Source: Pandoraea communis
Lineage (GTDB): Bacteria; Pseudomonadota; Gammaproteobacteria; Burkholderiales; Burkholderiaceae
Length of the DNA: 64,000 nt
Assembly (NCBI RefSeq): GCF_902459745.1
Contig: NZ_CABPSJ010000001.1
Coordinates: 124,001-188,000 of the forward strand
Direction of reading: 5' to 3'
This document shows, in pieces, positions 55,117 through 63,758 of the stretch. A program made the position numbers and the translations under genes. The first letter of the stretch is position 1. Each line of letters begins with the position of its first letter. A model generated the notes under the pieces. That model was not told where the DNA came from. It saw nothing but the letters and a program-made list of their open reading frames with translations, and ran no database searches.

Positions 55117-55149
55117 GATCTCCCCTTTTCTACTTGTCTTGCTTAAAAA

Positions 55150-55178
55150 GAAGCGGAAGGATTGACTCCTTCCGCTTC
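55150..55178 (-). terminator. Hairpin between gltI and gltJ
   Basis: GAAGCGGAAGGA-TTGAC-TCCTTCCGCTTC is a perfect 12-bp stem followed on the minus strand by CTTTTTAAG. It lies inside the operon, between binding-protein and permease genes, so partial termination would give much more gltI mRNA than permease mRNA. Confidence 0.8.
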
Positions 55179-55225
55179 GGGCTTACGCACTGACGGTGCT
55201 CAGCGTTCCATCAAGCCGGCGAGGC

Positions 55226-56134
55226 TTACTTGGCACCTTGAACGTCAGCATTGTCGTTCGGCGCTTTCCACAGGGTGGCCATTTCAGCCGACGGCGGGAA
55301 GTCCATGTTCACGCCACCCAGTGCCGGAATCGGTTGCTGGAACCACTTGGCGTAGTCCTTTTGCGCCTGGCCCGACTTCTGGTAGTCACCGACAGCCTTG
55401 TCCACCAGCTTCTTGAAGGCCGGATCGTCCTTGCGCATCATGCAGCCGTAGGCTTCGTACGATTGCGGCTTGCCGACAATGCTGTAGTCCTTGGCGTCCT
55501 TGAACTTGGCACGCTCACCGGCGAGCAGGGCGTCATCCATCATGAATGCGACGGCACGGCCCGAATGCAGCGTGATTGCTGCTTCGCCATGGTCCTTCGC
55601 GCTGATGATGTTCATGCCCATGTTTTCTTTCTGATTCATCTCGCGCAGCAGACGCTCGGAGGTCGTACCCGCCGTGGTCACGACGTTCTTGCCCTTGAGG
55701 TCGGCGAAGTCCTTGATGCCCGAGCTGTTCTTCGCCAGCAGACGCGTGCCGATGATGAAGAACGTGTTCGAGAACGCAGCCTGCTTCTGACGATCAGCGT
55801 TGTTCGTGGTCGAACCGCACTCGATGTCGATCGTGCCATTTTGAACCAGCGGAATGCGGTTCTGCGACGTGATCGGGGTCTGCTTGGCTTCCAGCTTCGG
55901 CAACTTCAGTTCTTTCTTGACTTCGGCGACGATCGCCATGGCCACATCGTTGGCATAGCCGACGACGTTGTGGTTGTTGTCATAGAACGAGAACGGGATC
56001 GACGACTCGCGGTTCCCCAGCGAGATAATGCCTGTGTCCTTGATTTTTTTGAGGGTACCGCTTTCCTGCGCCTGAGCAGCACCTGCCATCAGGCCCACGC
56101 AGCACATCGCCAACGCAATTTTCGAGAGGGTCAT
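55226..56134 (-). CDS. gltI: Glutamate/aspartate periplasmic binding protein
   Basis: This is a 302-aa substrate-binding protein of the polar amino acid family. A signal peptide covers residues 1-22 (MTLSKIALAMCCVGLMAGAAQA, cleaved before QES). Family motifs are SIPFSFYDNNHNVVGYAND and DIECGSTTNNADRQK, the Arg/Asp ligand-binding region. AAGGAG 8-13 nt before ATG 56134 supports the start. It is the first gene of gltIJKL and follows gdhA by 165 bp, so glutamate uptake and breakdown are next to each other. Confidence 0.95.
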   Translation of the reverse strand: MTLSKIALAMCCVGLMAGAAQAQESGTLKKIKDTGIISLGNRESSIPFSFYDNNHNVVGYANDVAMAIVAEVKKELKLPKLEAKQTPITSQNRIPLVQNGTIDIECGSTTNNADRQKQAAFSNTFFIIGTRLLAKNSSGIKDFADLKGKNVVTTAGTTSERLLREMNQKENMGMNIISAKDHGEAAITLHSGRAVAFMMDDALLAGERAKFKDAKDYSIVGKPQSYEAYGCMMRKDDPAFKKLVDKAVGDYQKSGQAQKDYAKWFQQPIPALGGVNMDFPPSAEMATLWKAPNDNADVQGAK

Positions 56135-56199
56135 TCCTTGGTCTCCTTGGCACAAAACGAATGCATTTTAGCACTGCAATTGCCCATTTTTTTATTCTC

Positions 56200-56269
56200 G
56201 AATGTTCGGAACGGACGTCTTTTTTGACGTAAATCGCCCCGAACATTCTGTTTTCACGCATTAATGCGT
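56200..56269. promoter_or_regulatory. Nested inverted repeats upstream of gltI
   Basis: Outer arms GAATGTTCGG (56200-56209) and CCGAACATTC (56239-56248) pair perfectly and enclose ACGTC-TTTTTT-GACGT (56215-56230), a second inverted repeat. A separate 14-bp perfect palindrome ACGCATTAATGCGT follows at 56256-56269. These elements fill most of the gdhA-gltI gap and probably combine a gdhA 3' hairpin with an operator for gltI. Confidence 0.6.
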
Positions 56270-56299
56270 ATTACTACTTAGCTCGACAGCCCCCTCGTA

Positions 56300-57586
56300 T
56301 CAGGGGTACAGGCCGCGCATCTCACGGGCTTGCAGAATACGGGTACACGCGACGATGAATGCGGCGGTACGCAGCGAAACCTTATGTTCCTGCGCCACGT
56401 TCCACACCCCATCGAACGCTTCGCGCATGATGCGCTCCAGACGGTGGTTGATCTCTTCCTCGGTCCAGAAGAAGCTCGAGAAGTCCTGCACCCACTCGAA
56501 GTACGAGACCGTCACGCCGCCGGCGTTGGCTACGACGTCCGGCACGACAAGAATGTTCTTGCTGCGCAGAATGTCGTCGGCTGCCGTCGTCGTCGGGCCG
56601 TTGGCGCCTTCGACCACGACCTTCGCGCGGATCTTGTCGGCGTTTTTCTCGGTAATCTGGTTTTCCAGCGCCGCCGGGATCAGGAATTCACAGTCGAGCG
56701 ACCAGAATTCGTCGTCCTTGATGGTCTCGGCTGCCGGGAAACCGCCCACGCCGCCGGTCTCGGCCACATGCTTGAGCAGATTCGTCACATCGAGGCCGTC
56801 CGACTTGTAGATCGTGCCGGTGTGATCTTGCACGCCGATGACATGGGCGCCAGCTTCGTGGAACAGGCGGGCGGCGATACCGCCCACATTGCCGAAGCCC
56901 TGCACGATCACGCGCGCACCGCGCACGTCCATGCCCAGACGGCGGGCCGCTTCGCAGCTCACCACGAACACGCCGCGGCCGGTCGCTTCGCGACGGCCCA
57001 GCGAGCCGCCCAGCGAAATCGGCTTGCCGGTCACAACCCCCGTGGCCGTGGAACCCTCGTTCATCGAGTAGGTGTCCATCATCCACGCCATGATCTGCTC
57101 ATTGGTGTTGACGTCCGGCGCCGGAATGTCCTTCGTCGGCCCGATGATGATGTTGATTTCGCTGGTGTAACGACGCGTCAGGCGCTCAAGTTCGCCGCGC
57201 GAGAGCTGGCGCGGATCGACACGGATACCGCCCTTGGCGCCGCCGTACGGCACGTTCACGGCGGCGTTCTTGACCGACATCCAGGCCGACAGGGCCATGA
57301 CTTCGGAGAGGGTGACGTCCTGGTGAAAGCGCACGCCGCCCTTGCCGGGACCGCGCGAGGTGTTGTGCTGGACACGATAGCCCTCGAAATGGGCGATGGT
57401 GCCGTTATCGAGTTCGATCGGGCAATCGACGATCAGGATACGTTTCGGACGCTTGAGGGTTTCGACCCAGCGCGAGAGCGGGCCCAGATAGGGCGTAACG
57501 CGATCCACCTGTTGGAGGTAGTTACCCCACGGACCGAGGTGCTCGGCGTCGAGGTAAGAGGGCAAGACATGTGACGTTTGCGACAT
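56300..57586 (-). CDS. gdhA: Glutamate dehydrogenase
   Basis: This 428-aa Glu/Leu/Phe/Val dehydrogenase interconverts glutamate and 2-oxoglutarate plus ammonia. Motifs are [21 protein letters not shown] (substrate Lys), the catalytic Lys in [29 protein letters not shown] and the Rossmann [12 protein letters not shown] near residue 235. The length and GFGNVG motif suggest an NAD-preferring, RocG/GudB-like catabolic enzyme; coenzyme use needs testing. GGAG precedes ATG 57586. The divergent-looking LysR gene upstream is on the same strand. Confidence 0.95.
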   Translation of the reverse strand: MSQTSHVLPSYLDAEHLGPWGNYLQQVDRVTPYLGPLSRWVETLKRPKRILIVDCPIELDNGTIAHFEGYRVQHNTSRGPGKGGVRFHQDVTLSEVMALSAWMSVKNAAVNVPYGGAKGGIRVDPRQLSRGELERLTRRYTSEINIIIGPTKDIPAPDVNTNEQIMAWMMDTYSMNEGSTATGVVTGKPISLGGSLGRREATGRGVFVVSCEAARRLGMDVRGARVIVQGFGNVGGIAARLFHEAGAHVIGVQDHTGTIYKSDGLDVTNLLKHVAETGGVGGFPAAETIKDDEFWSLDCEFLIPAALENQITEKNADKIRAKVVVEGANGPTTTAADDILRSKNILVVPDVVANAGGVTVSYFEWVQDFSSFFWTEEEINHRLERIMREAFDGVWNVAQEHKVSLRTAAFIVACTRILQAREMRGLYP

Positions 57587-57692
57587 CGTTGGATTCTCCG
57601 GCTTGATCATTCAGTGCCGCACGCACGGCACGAATGGCTGGCACTTTACAAAGAACCGCGAAGAACAATCCAATGCCGAATAAACATGTATC

Positions 57693-57711
57693 TATGCGTT
57701 TTGTGCATAGT
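57693..57711. promoter_or_regulatory. LysR-type binding-site candidate in the gdhA promoter region
   Basis: CTATGCGTTTTGTGCATAG is a perfect 6-bp inverted repeat with a 7-nt spacer and fits the LysR pattern T-N11-A. It lies 107-125 bp upstream of the gdhA start and 166-184 bp beyond the lysR stop. The rest of the 290-bp gap (57587-57876) holds no recognised gene. Confidence 0.45.
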
Positions 57712-57876
57712 TTCGACTTAGTGGCGACTTGATGGCTATTTCGCCGTTATGCCACGCGAAAGCCTGCGAAAACCCTCGAACACCCACGCGCCGGCGAGCC
57801 CCGATTTTGGGACGGGTCTCTCCCCGGCAAGGAGGGGAAATGTCCTCTGCGCGGAGAATGCCGCGCCGACGCGGCG

Positions 57877-58833
57877 TCAGCCTTTGACCTGATCGCGCAC
57901 GGCCTGCCAGAACGCCTCCACCACATCGCGCTTGGCGCGCTCGCGCCGGTTGCTGGCGTCGGTATAGGCGAGGCGGTCGCGATACAGGCGAATCTCCATA
58001 TCCAGGTGCCACGGCGCGGCCGCCTTGCCTGGGGGCGCGAGATCGATCAGTTCGTCACGTGCGACCGAATCGATCACCGCGCTTTCCGGAAGAAAGGCCA
58101 CACCGTGCCCGGCCAGCACCATCGCCTTGAGCGCCTCTGCCATATCCGTCTCATACACCTTGTCCAGATATGGCTGACTCGATGCATCCCCGGCAAGCAG
58201 ATCGGCCATTCGTCCGAGGTAGGCATTCGACGTGTAGGCCAGATAAGGCACCGGAGCGTCCGGTGTGCCGGGCAGCCTGAACCGTGCGCGCTTTTGCGCC
58301 GTCGGCGCACTGTAGGGGCTGAAGCGTTCGCTGCCGAGCACGATCATCTCGTAGCGTGCCGCGTCGAGTTGCAGCGGCTGGCTCGGGTGGTAGTAGCACA
58401 TGAGCAGATCGCAGCCGCCGTCGGTGAGCGACATGGCGGCGTCGTGCACATTGAGCGCGCGCAGACGGCTGCGCAGCAGGCCCATGCGCTTTTCCAGCGC
58501 CTTGAGCCAGCGCGGGAAGAACGTCATCGACAGCGTATGCGGCACGGCGAAATCGAGCACCGAATGATCGGCCGAGCGCTGTTCGCGCAGCAGGGCGCGG
58601 GCTTCCTGTGCCTGAGAGAGCAGCGCAAGCGCCTGCTCGTAGAACACCTCGCCGGCCGGAGTGAGCCGCGTCGGGTAGCTGGAACGGTCGATGAGTTCGC
58701 TGCCGAGCCACGCCTCGAGCGACTGAATGCGGCGCGAGAACGCCGGCTGCGTCACATGGCGCAACTCGGCCGAACGGCTGAAACTGTTCGTCTTGGCGAG
58801 CGACACGAAGTCCTCGAGCCATTTGATTTCCAT
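57877..58833 (-). CDS. LysR-family regulator
   Basis: This 318-aa regulator has an N-terminal winged helix-turn-helix (residues 1-60; FSRSAELRHVTQPAFSRRIQ) and a C-terminal substrate-binding-like domain (about 90-300). The start MEIKWLEDFVSLAKTNSFSR and the 'VTQPAFSRRI' recognition helix resemble the HypT/YjiE branch, whose E. coli member senses hypochlorite through Met oxidation, but that link is weak. It is upstream of gdhA on the same strand and a LysR-type site lies in the gdhA promoter, so gdhA is the likely target. Confidence 0.9.
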   Translation of the reverse strand: MEIKWLEDFVSLAKTNSFSRSAELRHVTQPAFSRRIQSLEAWLGSELIDRSSYPTRLTPAGEVFYEQALALLSQAQEARALLREQRSADHSVLDFAVPHTLSMTFFPRWLKALEKRMGLLRSRLRALNVHDAAMSLTDGGCDLLMCYYHPSQPLQLDAARYEMIVLGSERFSPYSAPTAQKRARFRLPGTPDAPVPYLAYTSNAYLGRMADLLAGDASSQPYLDKVYETDMAEALKAMVLAGHGVAFLPESAVIDSVARDELIDLAPPGKAAAPWHLDMEIRLYRDRLAYTDASNRRERAKRDVVEAFWQAVRDQVKG

Positions 58834-58959
58834 GCGGTGCTCCCGCGTCGGCAATGTCAGCGCGCTAGTCTACTCAATCGCCCGCCCGGATGACAGGCCT
58901 GCGCCCATCATCACGCGTCATGCCATCGTCCCGCTCGCCCTCGCTTGCCCCGCCAGGGT

Positions 58960-60864
58960 TCAGGACACCACCGTCGCGAAGTGCGACGCCTCGGCATCCC
59001 CTTCCCCGCCGCGACGTTGCTGCTGCAACGCCCACATCTGCGCGTAGAGCCCTTCGGCACGCAGCAACTCGTCGTGCGTACCGCGCTCGACGATGCGCCC
59101 CTTGTCGAGCACGATGATCTGCGCCGCATGCACGACCGTCGAGAGCCGGTGCGCGACGACGAGCGTTGTGCGCTCGCGGGCGATGTTGCGCAACTCCGAC
59201 TGAATCGCCTGCTCCGAGCGCGAATCCAGCGCCGAGGTCGCTTCGTCGAAAATCAGGATGTGCGGGTTCTTGAGGATGGTGCGGGCAATCGCCACACGTT
59301 GCTTCTCGCCCCCGGAGAGCTTGAGGCCGCGCTCACCGACCATCGACTCGTAACCGGCCGGCAGGCTCTCGATAAAGTCGTGGATGTGCGCCGCACGGGC
59401 CGCCGCGATAACCTGTTCGCGCGATGCCGACGGATTGCCGTAGGCGATGTTGTAGTAGATGGTGTCGTTGAACAACACCGTATCCTGCGGCACGATACCA
59501 ATGGCCGCGCGCAACGAATCCTGCGTCACGTCGCGAATATCCTGGGCGTCGATAGTGATGCGTCCCGCCGGCACGCCGGGGAAGCCAACGTCATAGAAGC
59601 GGAACAACAGCCGGGAGAGCGTCGATTTGCCCGAGCCACTGTGTCCGACAACCGCCGTGGTCGTCCCTGCCGCCACCGTGAAATCGACGTCGTGCAGAAT
59701 CTGACGCGACGGTTCATAGCCGAAATTCACGTGCTCGAAACGCACCGTGCTGCCACGGCAGACGAGCGGCTGTGCCCCCGGCGGATCGGCCACTTCACGA
59801 TTGACATCGAGCAGCGTAAACATGCGATCCATGTCCGTCATCGCCTGCTTGAGTTCGCGATAGATGACGCCGAGAAAGTTCAGCGGAATGTAGAGCTGCA
59901 ACATGAACGTGTTGACGAGCACCAGATCGCCAAGCGTCATGCGTCCGCTCATCACACCCTGCGTGGCGTGCCAGAGAATCAGGATAAGCCCGCCCGCGAT
60001 GATGACCTGCTGCCCGAAATTCAACACCGACAGCGAGTTCTGCGATCGAATCGCCGCGGCACGATAGCGCTTGAGGTTCTCGTCGTAACGCTGCGTCTCG
60101 AACGCTTCGTTACCGAAATACTTCACCGTCTCGTAGTTGATCAGCGAATCGATGGCACGGGCATTGGCCTTCGAGTCGAGTTCGTTCATCGTGCGGCGAA
60201 AGTGCGTGCGCCACTCCGTGACCTTCACCGTGAACACGATGTAGAACGCGAGCGCGATGAGCGTGACGATGGCGTAGAAGGCGTCGTAGCGCACCACGAA
60301 GAAGCCCAGCACGAGCGCCACTTCGATGAGCGTCGGCAGAATGCTGTAGAGCGAATACGAGATCATCGACTGGATGCCTCGCGTGCCGCGCTCGATATCG
60401 CGGCTCATGCCGCCCGTCTGACGCTCCAGGTGAAAGCGCAGCGACAGCGCATGCAGGTGCCGGAACACCTTGAGCGCGATTTGCCGCACCGCGCTCTCGG
60501 TCACCTTCGAGAACAGCATTTCCCGCAACTCGGTGAAGAGCGACGTAGACAGACGCACGATCCCGTACGCGATGACCAGCAGCCCAAGGCTGCCCACGAC
60601 GATCAGACTCGCGTCGCCCGTCGCGCGGGCCGTGGCCGAGAGCGCCGTCACCGGGCCGAGCGCGTCGACGATGTGCTTCATGATGATGGGCACACCGAGG
60701 TTCGCCACCTTGGCCAGAACGAGGCACGACAGGGCCAGCGTAACGCGCCCACGGAATTCGAGCAGATAGGGAAACAGCGACTTGATGACTTGCCAGTCGC
60801 CGCGAGAAGGCTTGGGAGCGCCGGAGGCCGCCGGCGCAGGCTCGGCCGGAGTGAAACGTCTCAT
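58960..60864 (-). CDS. Atm1-type ABC exporter
   Basis: This 634-aa half-transporter has six N-terminal membrane helices (about residues 40-330) and a C-terminal ATPase. Walker A is [16 protein letters not shown], signature LSGGEKQRVAIARTI, Walker B ILIFDEATSALDS and the H-loop VVAHRLSTV. The membrane part (LTSELR-like LFTELREMLFSKVTESAVR and YETVKYFGNEAFE) is diagnostic of the Atm1/HMT1 class, which exports glutathione-bound metals or iron-sulfur precursors. Two copies form the transporter. Substrate in this organism is unknown. Confidence 0.93.
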   Translation of the reverse strand: MRRFTPAEPAPAASGAPKPSRGDWQVIKSLFPYLLEFRGRVTLALSCLVLAKVANLGVPIIMKHIVDALGPVTALSATARATGDASLIVVGSLGLLVIAYGIVRLSTSLFTELREMLFSKVTESAVRQIALKVFRHLHALSLRFHLERQTGGMSRDIERGTRGIQSMISYSLYSILPTLIEVALVLGFFVVRYDAFYAIVTLIALAFYIVFTVKVTEWRTHFRRTMNELDSKANARAIDSLINYETVKYFGNEAFETQRYDENLKRYRAAAIRSQNSLSVLNFGQQVIIAGGLILILWHATQGVMSGRMTLGDLVLVNTFMLQLYIPLNFLGVIYRELKQAMTDMDRMFTLLDVNREVADPPGAQPLVCRGSTVRFEHVNFGYEPSRQILHDVDFTVAAGTTTAVVGHSGSGKSTLSRLLFRFYDVGFPGVPAGRITIDAQDIRDVTQDSLRAAIGIVPQDTVLFNDTIYYNIAYGNPSASREQVIAAARAAHIHDFIESLPAGYESMVGERGLKLSGGEKQRVAIARTILKNPHILIFDEATSALDSRSEQAIQSELRNIARERTTLVVAHRLSTVVHAAQIIVLDKGRIVERGTHDELLRAEGLYAQMWALQQQRRGGEGDAEASHFATVVS

Positions 60865-61068
60865 GATGGGGTTGGGGCGGCGTCCGGCTCGCGAGAGGGC
60901 TTTCCGCTAAAATCGTCAATGGCGTATTTTCGCAGAACCCGGCGTCTCATGCTGAGCCGACGCCGGGCGGCCCTCCCGCCAGTCAAGGGCCACGGAATGA
61001 CCGGTGGCGCCTGCCAATGCCCGTCGTCCCCGCGGTTTCCGGCTTTTCCGGCTCAAGCAAGGAATCTC

Positions 61069-61488
61069 ATGAGCACCCCAACCCCTGCCCTCACGGCCCT
61101 GCCTGAAGAAAAAGAACTGGCGCTACGCGTGCTGCCGATGCCCGCCGACGCCAATGCCCATGGCGACGTGTTCGGCGGCTGGATCATGTCGCAGGTCGAC
61201 ATTGCCGGCTCGATCCCCGCCGCGCAGCGTGCCAACGGCCGCGTGGCGACCATCGCCGTCAACTCGTTCCTGTTCAAGGAGCCGGTGTTCGTCGGAGATC
61301 TGCTGAGCTTCTACGCCACGATCGTGAAGACAGGCCACACGTCGATTACCGTCTACGTCGAGGCGTATGCGCAGCGTATGCGCCTGTCGCACGAGATCGT
61401 CAAAGTCACCGAAGCGATGGTGACCTACGTGGCGACTGACGAAAACCGCCGCCCGCGGCCGTTGCCCGAACTCGAAACGCTGATCTGA
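61069..61488 (+). CDS. Acyl-CoA thioesterase (YciA type)
   Basis: This 139-aa hot-dog-fold thioesterase carries the YciA/BFIT pattern DANAHGDVFGGWIMSQVDIA, with the catalytic Asp/His region, NSFLFKEPVFVGDLL and ITVYVEAYAQRM. It hydrolyses medium- to long-chain acyl-CoA. GCAAGGAAT precedes ATG 61069. It is divergent from the ABC exporter and converges with the enoyl-CoA hydratase gene. Confidence 0.93.
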   Translation: MSTPTPALTALPEEKELALRVLPMPADANAHGDVFGGWIMSQVDIAGSIPAAQRANGRVATIAVNSFLFKEPVFVGDLLSFYATIVKTGHTSITVYVEAYAQRMRLSHEIVKVTEAMVTYVATDENRRPRPLPELETLI

Positions 61489-61587
61489 GCGACCCTCGAA
61501 CGACAAACGCCGCCGCCTCGCGAACCGGGGCATGCGGCGTTCGTGTTTCTGCCCGCCCGCCGGGACGTCCGGCGACGGTGGTCTGTA

Positions 61588-62355
61588 TTACGAGAACTGG
61601 CCGAAATCCGGCTTACGTTTCTCGAAAAATGCGGTGAAGGCTTCGCGCGCTTCGGGCGACACCAGCCGCTTGCCGAACTCCAGCGCTTCGTCGCGAATAC
61701 GCTCCTGCACGTCGTGTGCGCTGTCGCCCTTCATCAACTGCTTGGTCGCGCGCAGCGATCCCGCAGGCATGGCAGCCAGTTGCGCTGCGCGCTTCGCGGC
61801 GTACTCCGCCAGTTCGGCCGCCGGCACGATGCGATTGACGAACCCCATCGCCACCGCCTCGTTCACGTCGAACGGCTCACCGAAGAGCAACTTCTCGGCC
61901 GCACGCTGGTAACCCGCCACGCGCGGCAGCAGCCAGCTCGACGCCGCCTCCGGGCACAGTGCCAGTTGCGCGAATGGCAGCGAGAAGCGCGCCGTATCGG
62001 CCGCATACACCACGTCGCAGTGCAGCAGCAGTGTCGTGCCGACGCCGACCGCGTTGCCCGACACGGCCGCGACGATCGGCTTGGTCGCCTGACTGATCGC
62101 GCGCAGGAACTGGAACACCGGTGCATCGTCGTCCTTCGGCGGATGCTTCAGGAAATCCTCGAGATCGTTGCCCGCCGAAAAGGCCTCCGGCTGCCCCTGA
62201 ATCAGGATCACGCGCAGCGAGGGGTCGGCCTCCGCTTCGGCAATACCCTCGGCGATGGCCTGATACATCTCGGCGGTAATCGCGTTCTTCTTGTGTACGC
62301 GGTTGAAAGTCAGCACCTGCACGGCGCCCTGACGCTGCACCAATACGTCTTCCAT
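61588..62355 (-). CDS. Enoyl-CoA hydratase/isomerase family protein
   Basis: This 255-aa crotonase-fold protein has the oxyanion-hole regions FSAGNDLEDFL (near residue 60) and GNAVGVGTTLLLHCD (near 105), and ALCPEAASSWLLPRVAGY, where one Glu could act as the base. Pairing with the thiolase and 3-hydroxyacyl-CoA dehydrogenase upstream indicates fatty-acid beta-oxidation; delta3,delta2-enoyl-CoA isomerase activity is equally possible. GAGGAGA precedes ATG 62355. It lies 186 bp after the thiolase stop. Confidence 0.92.
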   Translation of the reverse strand: MEDVLVQRQGAVQVLTFNRVHKKNAITAEMYQAIAEGIAEAEADPSLRVILIQGQPEAFSAGNDLEDFLKHPPKDDDAPVFQFLRAISQATKPIVAAVSGNAVGVGTTLLLHCDVVYAADTARFSLPFAQLALCPEAASSWLLPRVAGYQRAAEKLLFGEPFDVNEAVAMGFVNRIVPAAELAEYAAKRAAQLAAMPAGSLRATKQLMKGDSAHDVQERIRDEALEFGKRLVSPEAREAFTAFFEKRKPDFGQFS

Positions 62356-62541
62356 CTCTTGTGTCTCCTCGGGTTTTCCGCGAATCCGGGGGCACCGGAT
62401 CATCGCCCGCTGTAGATGACAACGCCGGGGGCGGCCCCGCATTCGCGAACCCGCACCCCGGCGCCCTGCACCGTCGCCGGCCAATCTACCGGACGTCTGT
62501 CGACGTCCGGCCGACGGCCGGCGCCGTCTGCGCTTACCTAT

Positions 62542-63741
62542 TTACATACGCTCCAGAATCCCCGCAGCGCCCATGCCGGTACCCACGCACATCGTCACCA
62601 TGCCGTACTTCAGGTTGTGACGGCGCAGCGCGTGCACCACGGTTGCCGCACGAATCGCACCGGTCGCGCCCAGCGGGTGACCCAGCGCAATCGCGCCACC
62701 CATCGGGTTGACCTTGCTGGTATCGAGATCCAGATCCTTGATGACGGCCAGAGCTTGCGCCGCGAACGCCTCGTTCAGTTCGATCCAGTCCATCTGGTCT
62801 TGCGTGAGCCCTGCGGCACGCAGCGCGGCCGGGATGGCTTCCTTCGGACCGATGCCCATGATCTCCGGCGGCACACCGCGCACGGCGAACGAGACAAAAC
62901 GGGCGAGCGGCGTGAGGTTGAACTGCTTGAGAATCTTCTCGCTCACGACGAGCAGCGCACCGGCACCGTCCGACGTCTGCGAGCTATTGCCGGCCGTGAC
63001 CGAGCCCTTGTTCGCGAACACCGGACGCAGCTTGCCCAGCCCTTCGATCGACGTATCCGGACGCGGACCTTCATCGAGCGAGAGCGTGCGCGTCTTGATG
63101 GACAATTCGCCCGTTGCCAGGTTCGGGAATCGTTCGACGATCTCGATCGGTGTGATCTCGTTGGTGAACTCACCGGCCTGTTGCGCCTTGATCGCCTTCT
63201 GATGCGAGGCCAGCGCGAAGGCGTCCTGCGCATCGCGCGTCACACCCCACTGCTGCGCTACCTTCTCGGCCGTCAGCCCCATGCCGTAGGCAATGCCCAC
63301 GTTCTCGTCGCGCTCGAAGATCGACGGCGAAAGCGACGGCGTGTTGCCCATCATCGGCACCATGCTCATGCTTTCCACGCCGCCGGCGAACATCGCGTCG
63401 GCTTCGCCCACACGGATGCGGTCGGCGGCCATGGCGAGCGCTGTCAGGCCCGAGGCGCAGAAGCGGTTGACGGTCACGCCGCCCACCGTGTTCGGCAGGC
63501 CCGAGAGCAGCGCGCCGATGCGTGCCACGTTCAGACCTTGCTGGGCTTCGGGAATGGCGCAGCCGATGATCGCGTCTTCGATCACCTTCGGATCGAGATC
63601 CGGCACCTGCGCGAGCGTGCTCTTGAGGATGGTCGCGAGCAGATCGTCGGGACGGGTGTTCTTGTAGCTGCCCTTGGGTGCCTTGCCGATCGGCGCACGC
63701 GTGGCGGCAACGATGTAGGCGTCTTGCAGTTGTTTGCTCAT
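62542..63741 (-). CDS. fadA: Acetyl-CoA C-acyltransferase (thiolase)
   Basis: This 399-aa thiolase performs the last step of beta-oxidation. The nucleophile Cys is in VNRFCASGLTALAMA near residue 94, the His in ALGHPLGATGAIR near 352 and the second Cys in MVTMCVGTGMGAAGI near 384. The start MSKQLQDAYIVAATRAPIG matches FadA-type proteins. It lies 17 bp after the partial dehydrogenase gene, on the same strand, and forms an operon with it. Confidence 0.96.
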   Translation of the reverse strand: MSKQLQDAYIVAATRAPIGKAPKGSYKNTRPDDLLATILKSTLAQVPDLDPKVIEDAIIGCAIPEAQQGLNVARIGALLSGLPNTVGGVTVNRFCASGLTALAMAADRIRVGEADAMFAGGVESMSMVPMMGNTPSLSPSIFERDENVGIAYGMGLTAEKVAQQWGVTRDAQDAFALASHQKAIKAQQAGEFTNEITPIEIVERFPNLATGELSIKTRTLSLDEGPRPDTSIEGLGKLRPVFANKGSVTAGNSSQTSDGAGALLVVSEKILKQFNLTPLARFVSFAVRGVPPEIMGIGPKEAIPAALRAAGLTQDQMDWIELNEAFAAQALAVIKDLDLDTSKVNPMGGAIALGHPLGATGAIRAATVVHALRRHNLKYGMVTMCVGTGMGAAGILERM

Positions 63742-63758
63742 GTCAGTCTCCGATCGGC

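Noticed and set aside
58945-61488. 847-codon open frame on the plus strand
   Set aside because: It lies antisense to the ABC exporter and only its last 139 codons are a real gene (the thioesterase). The Arg/His-rich composition of the rest is typical of a mirror frame in high-GC DNA.
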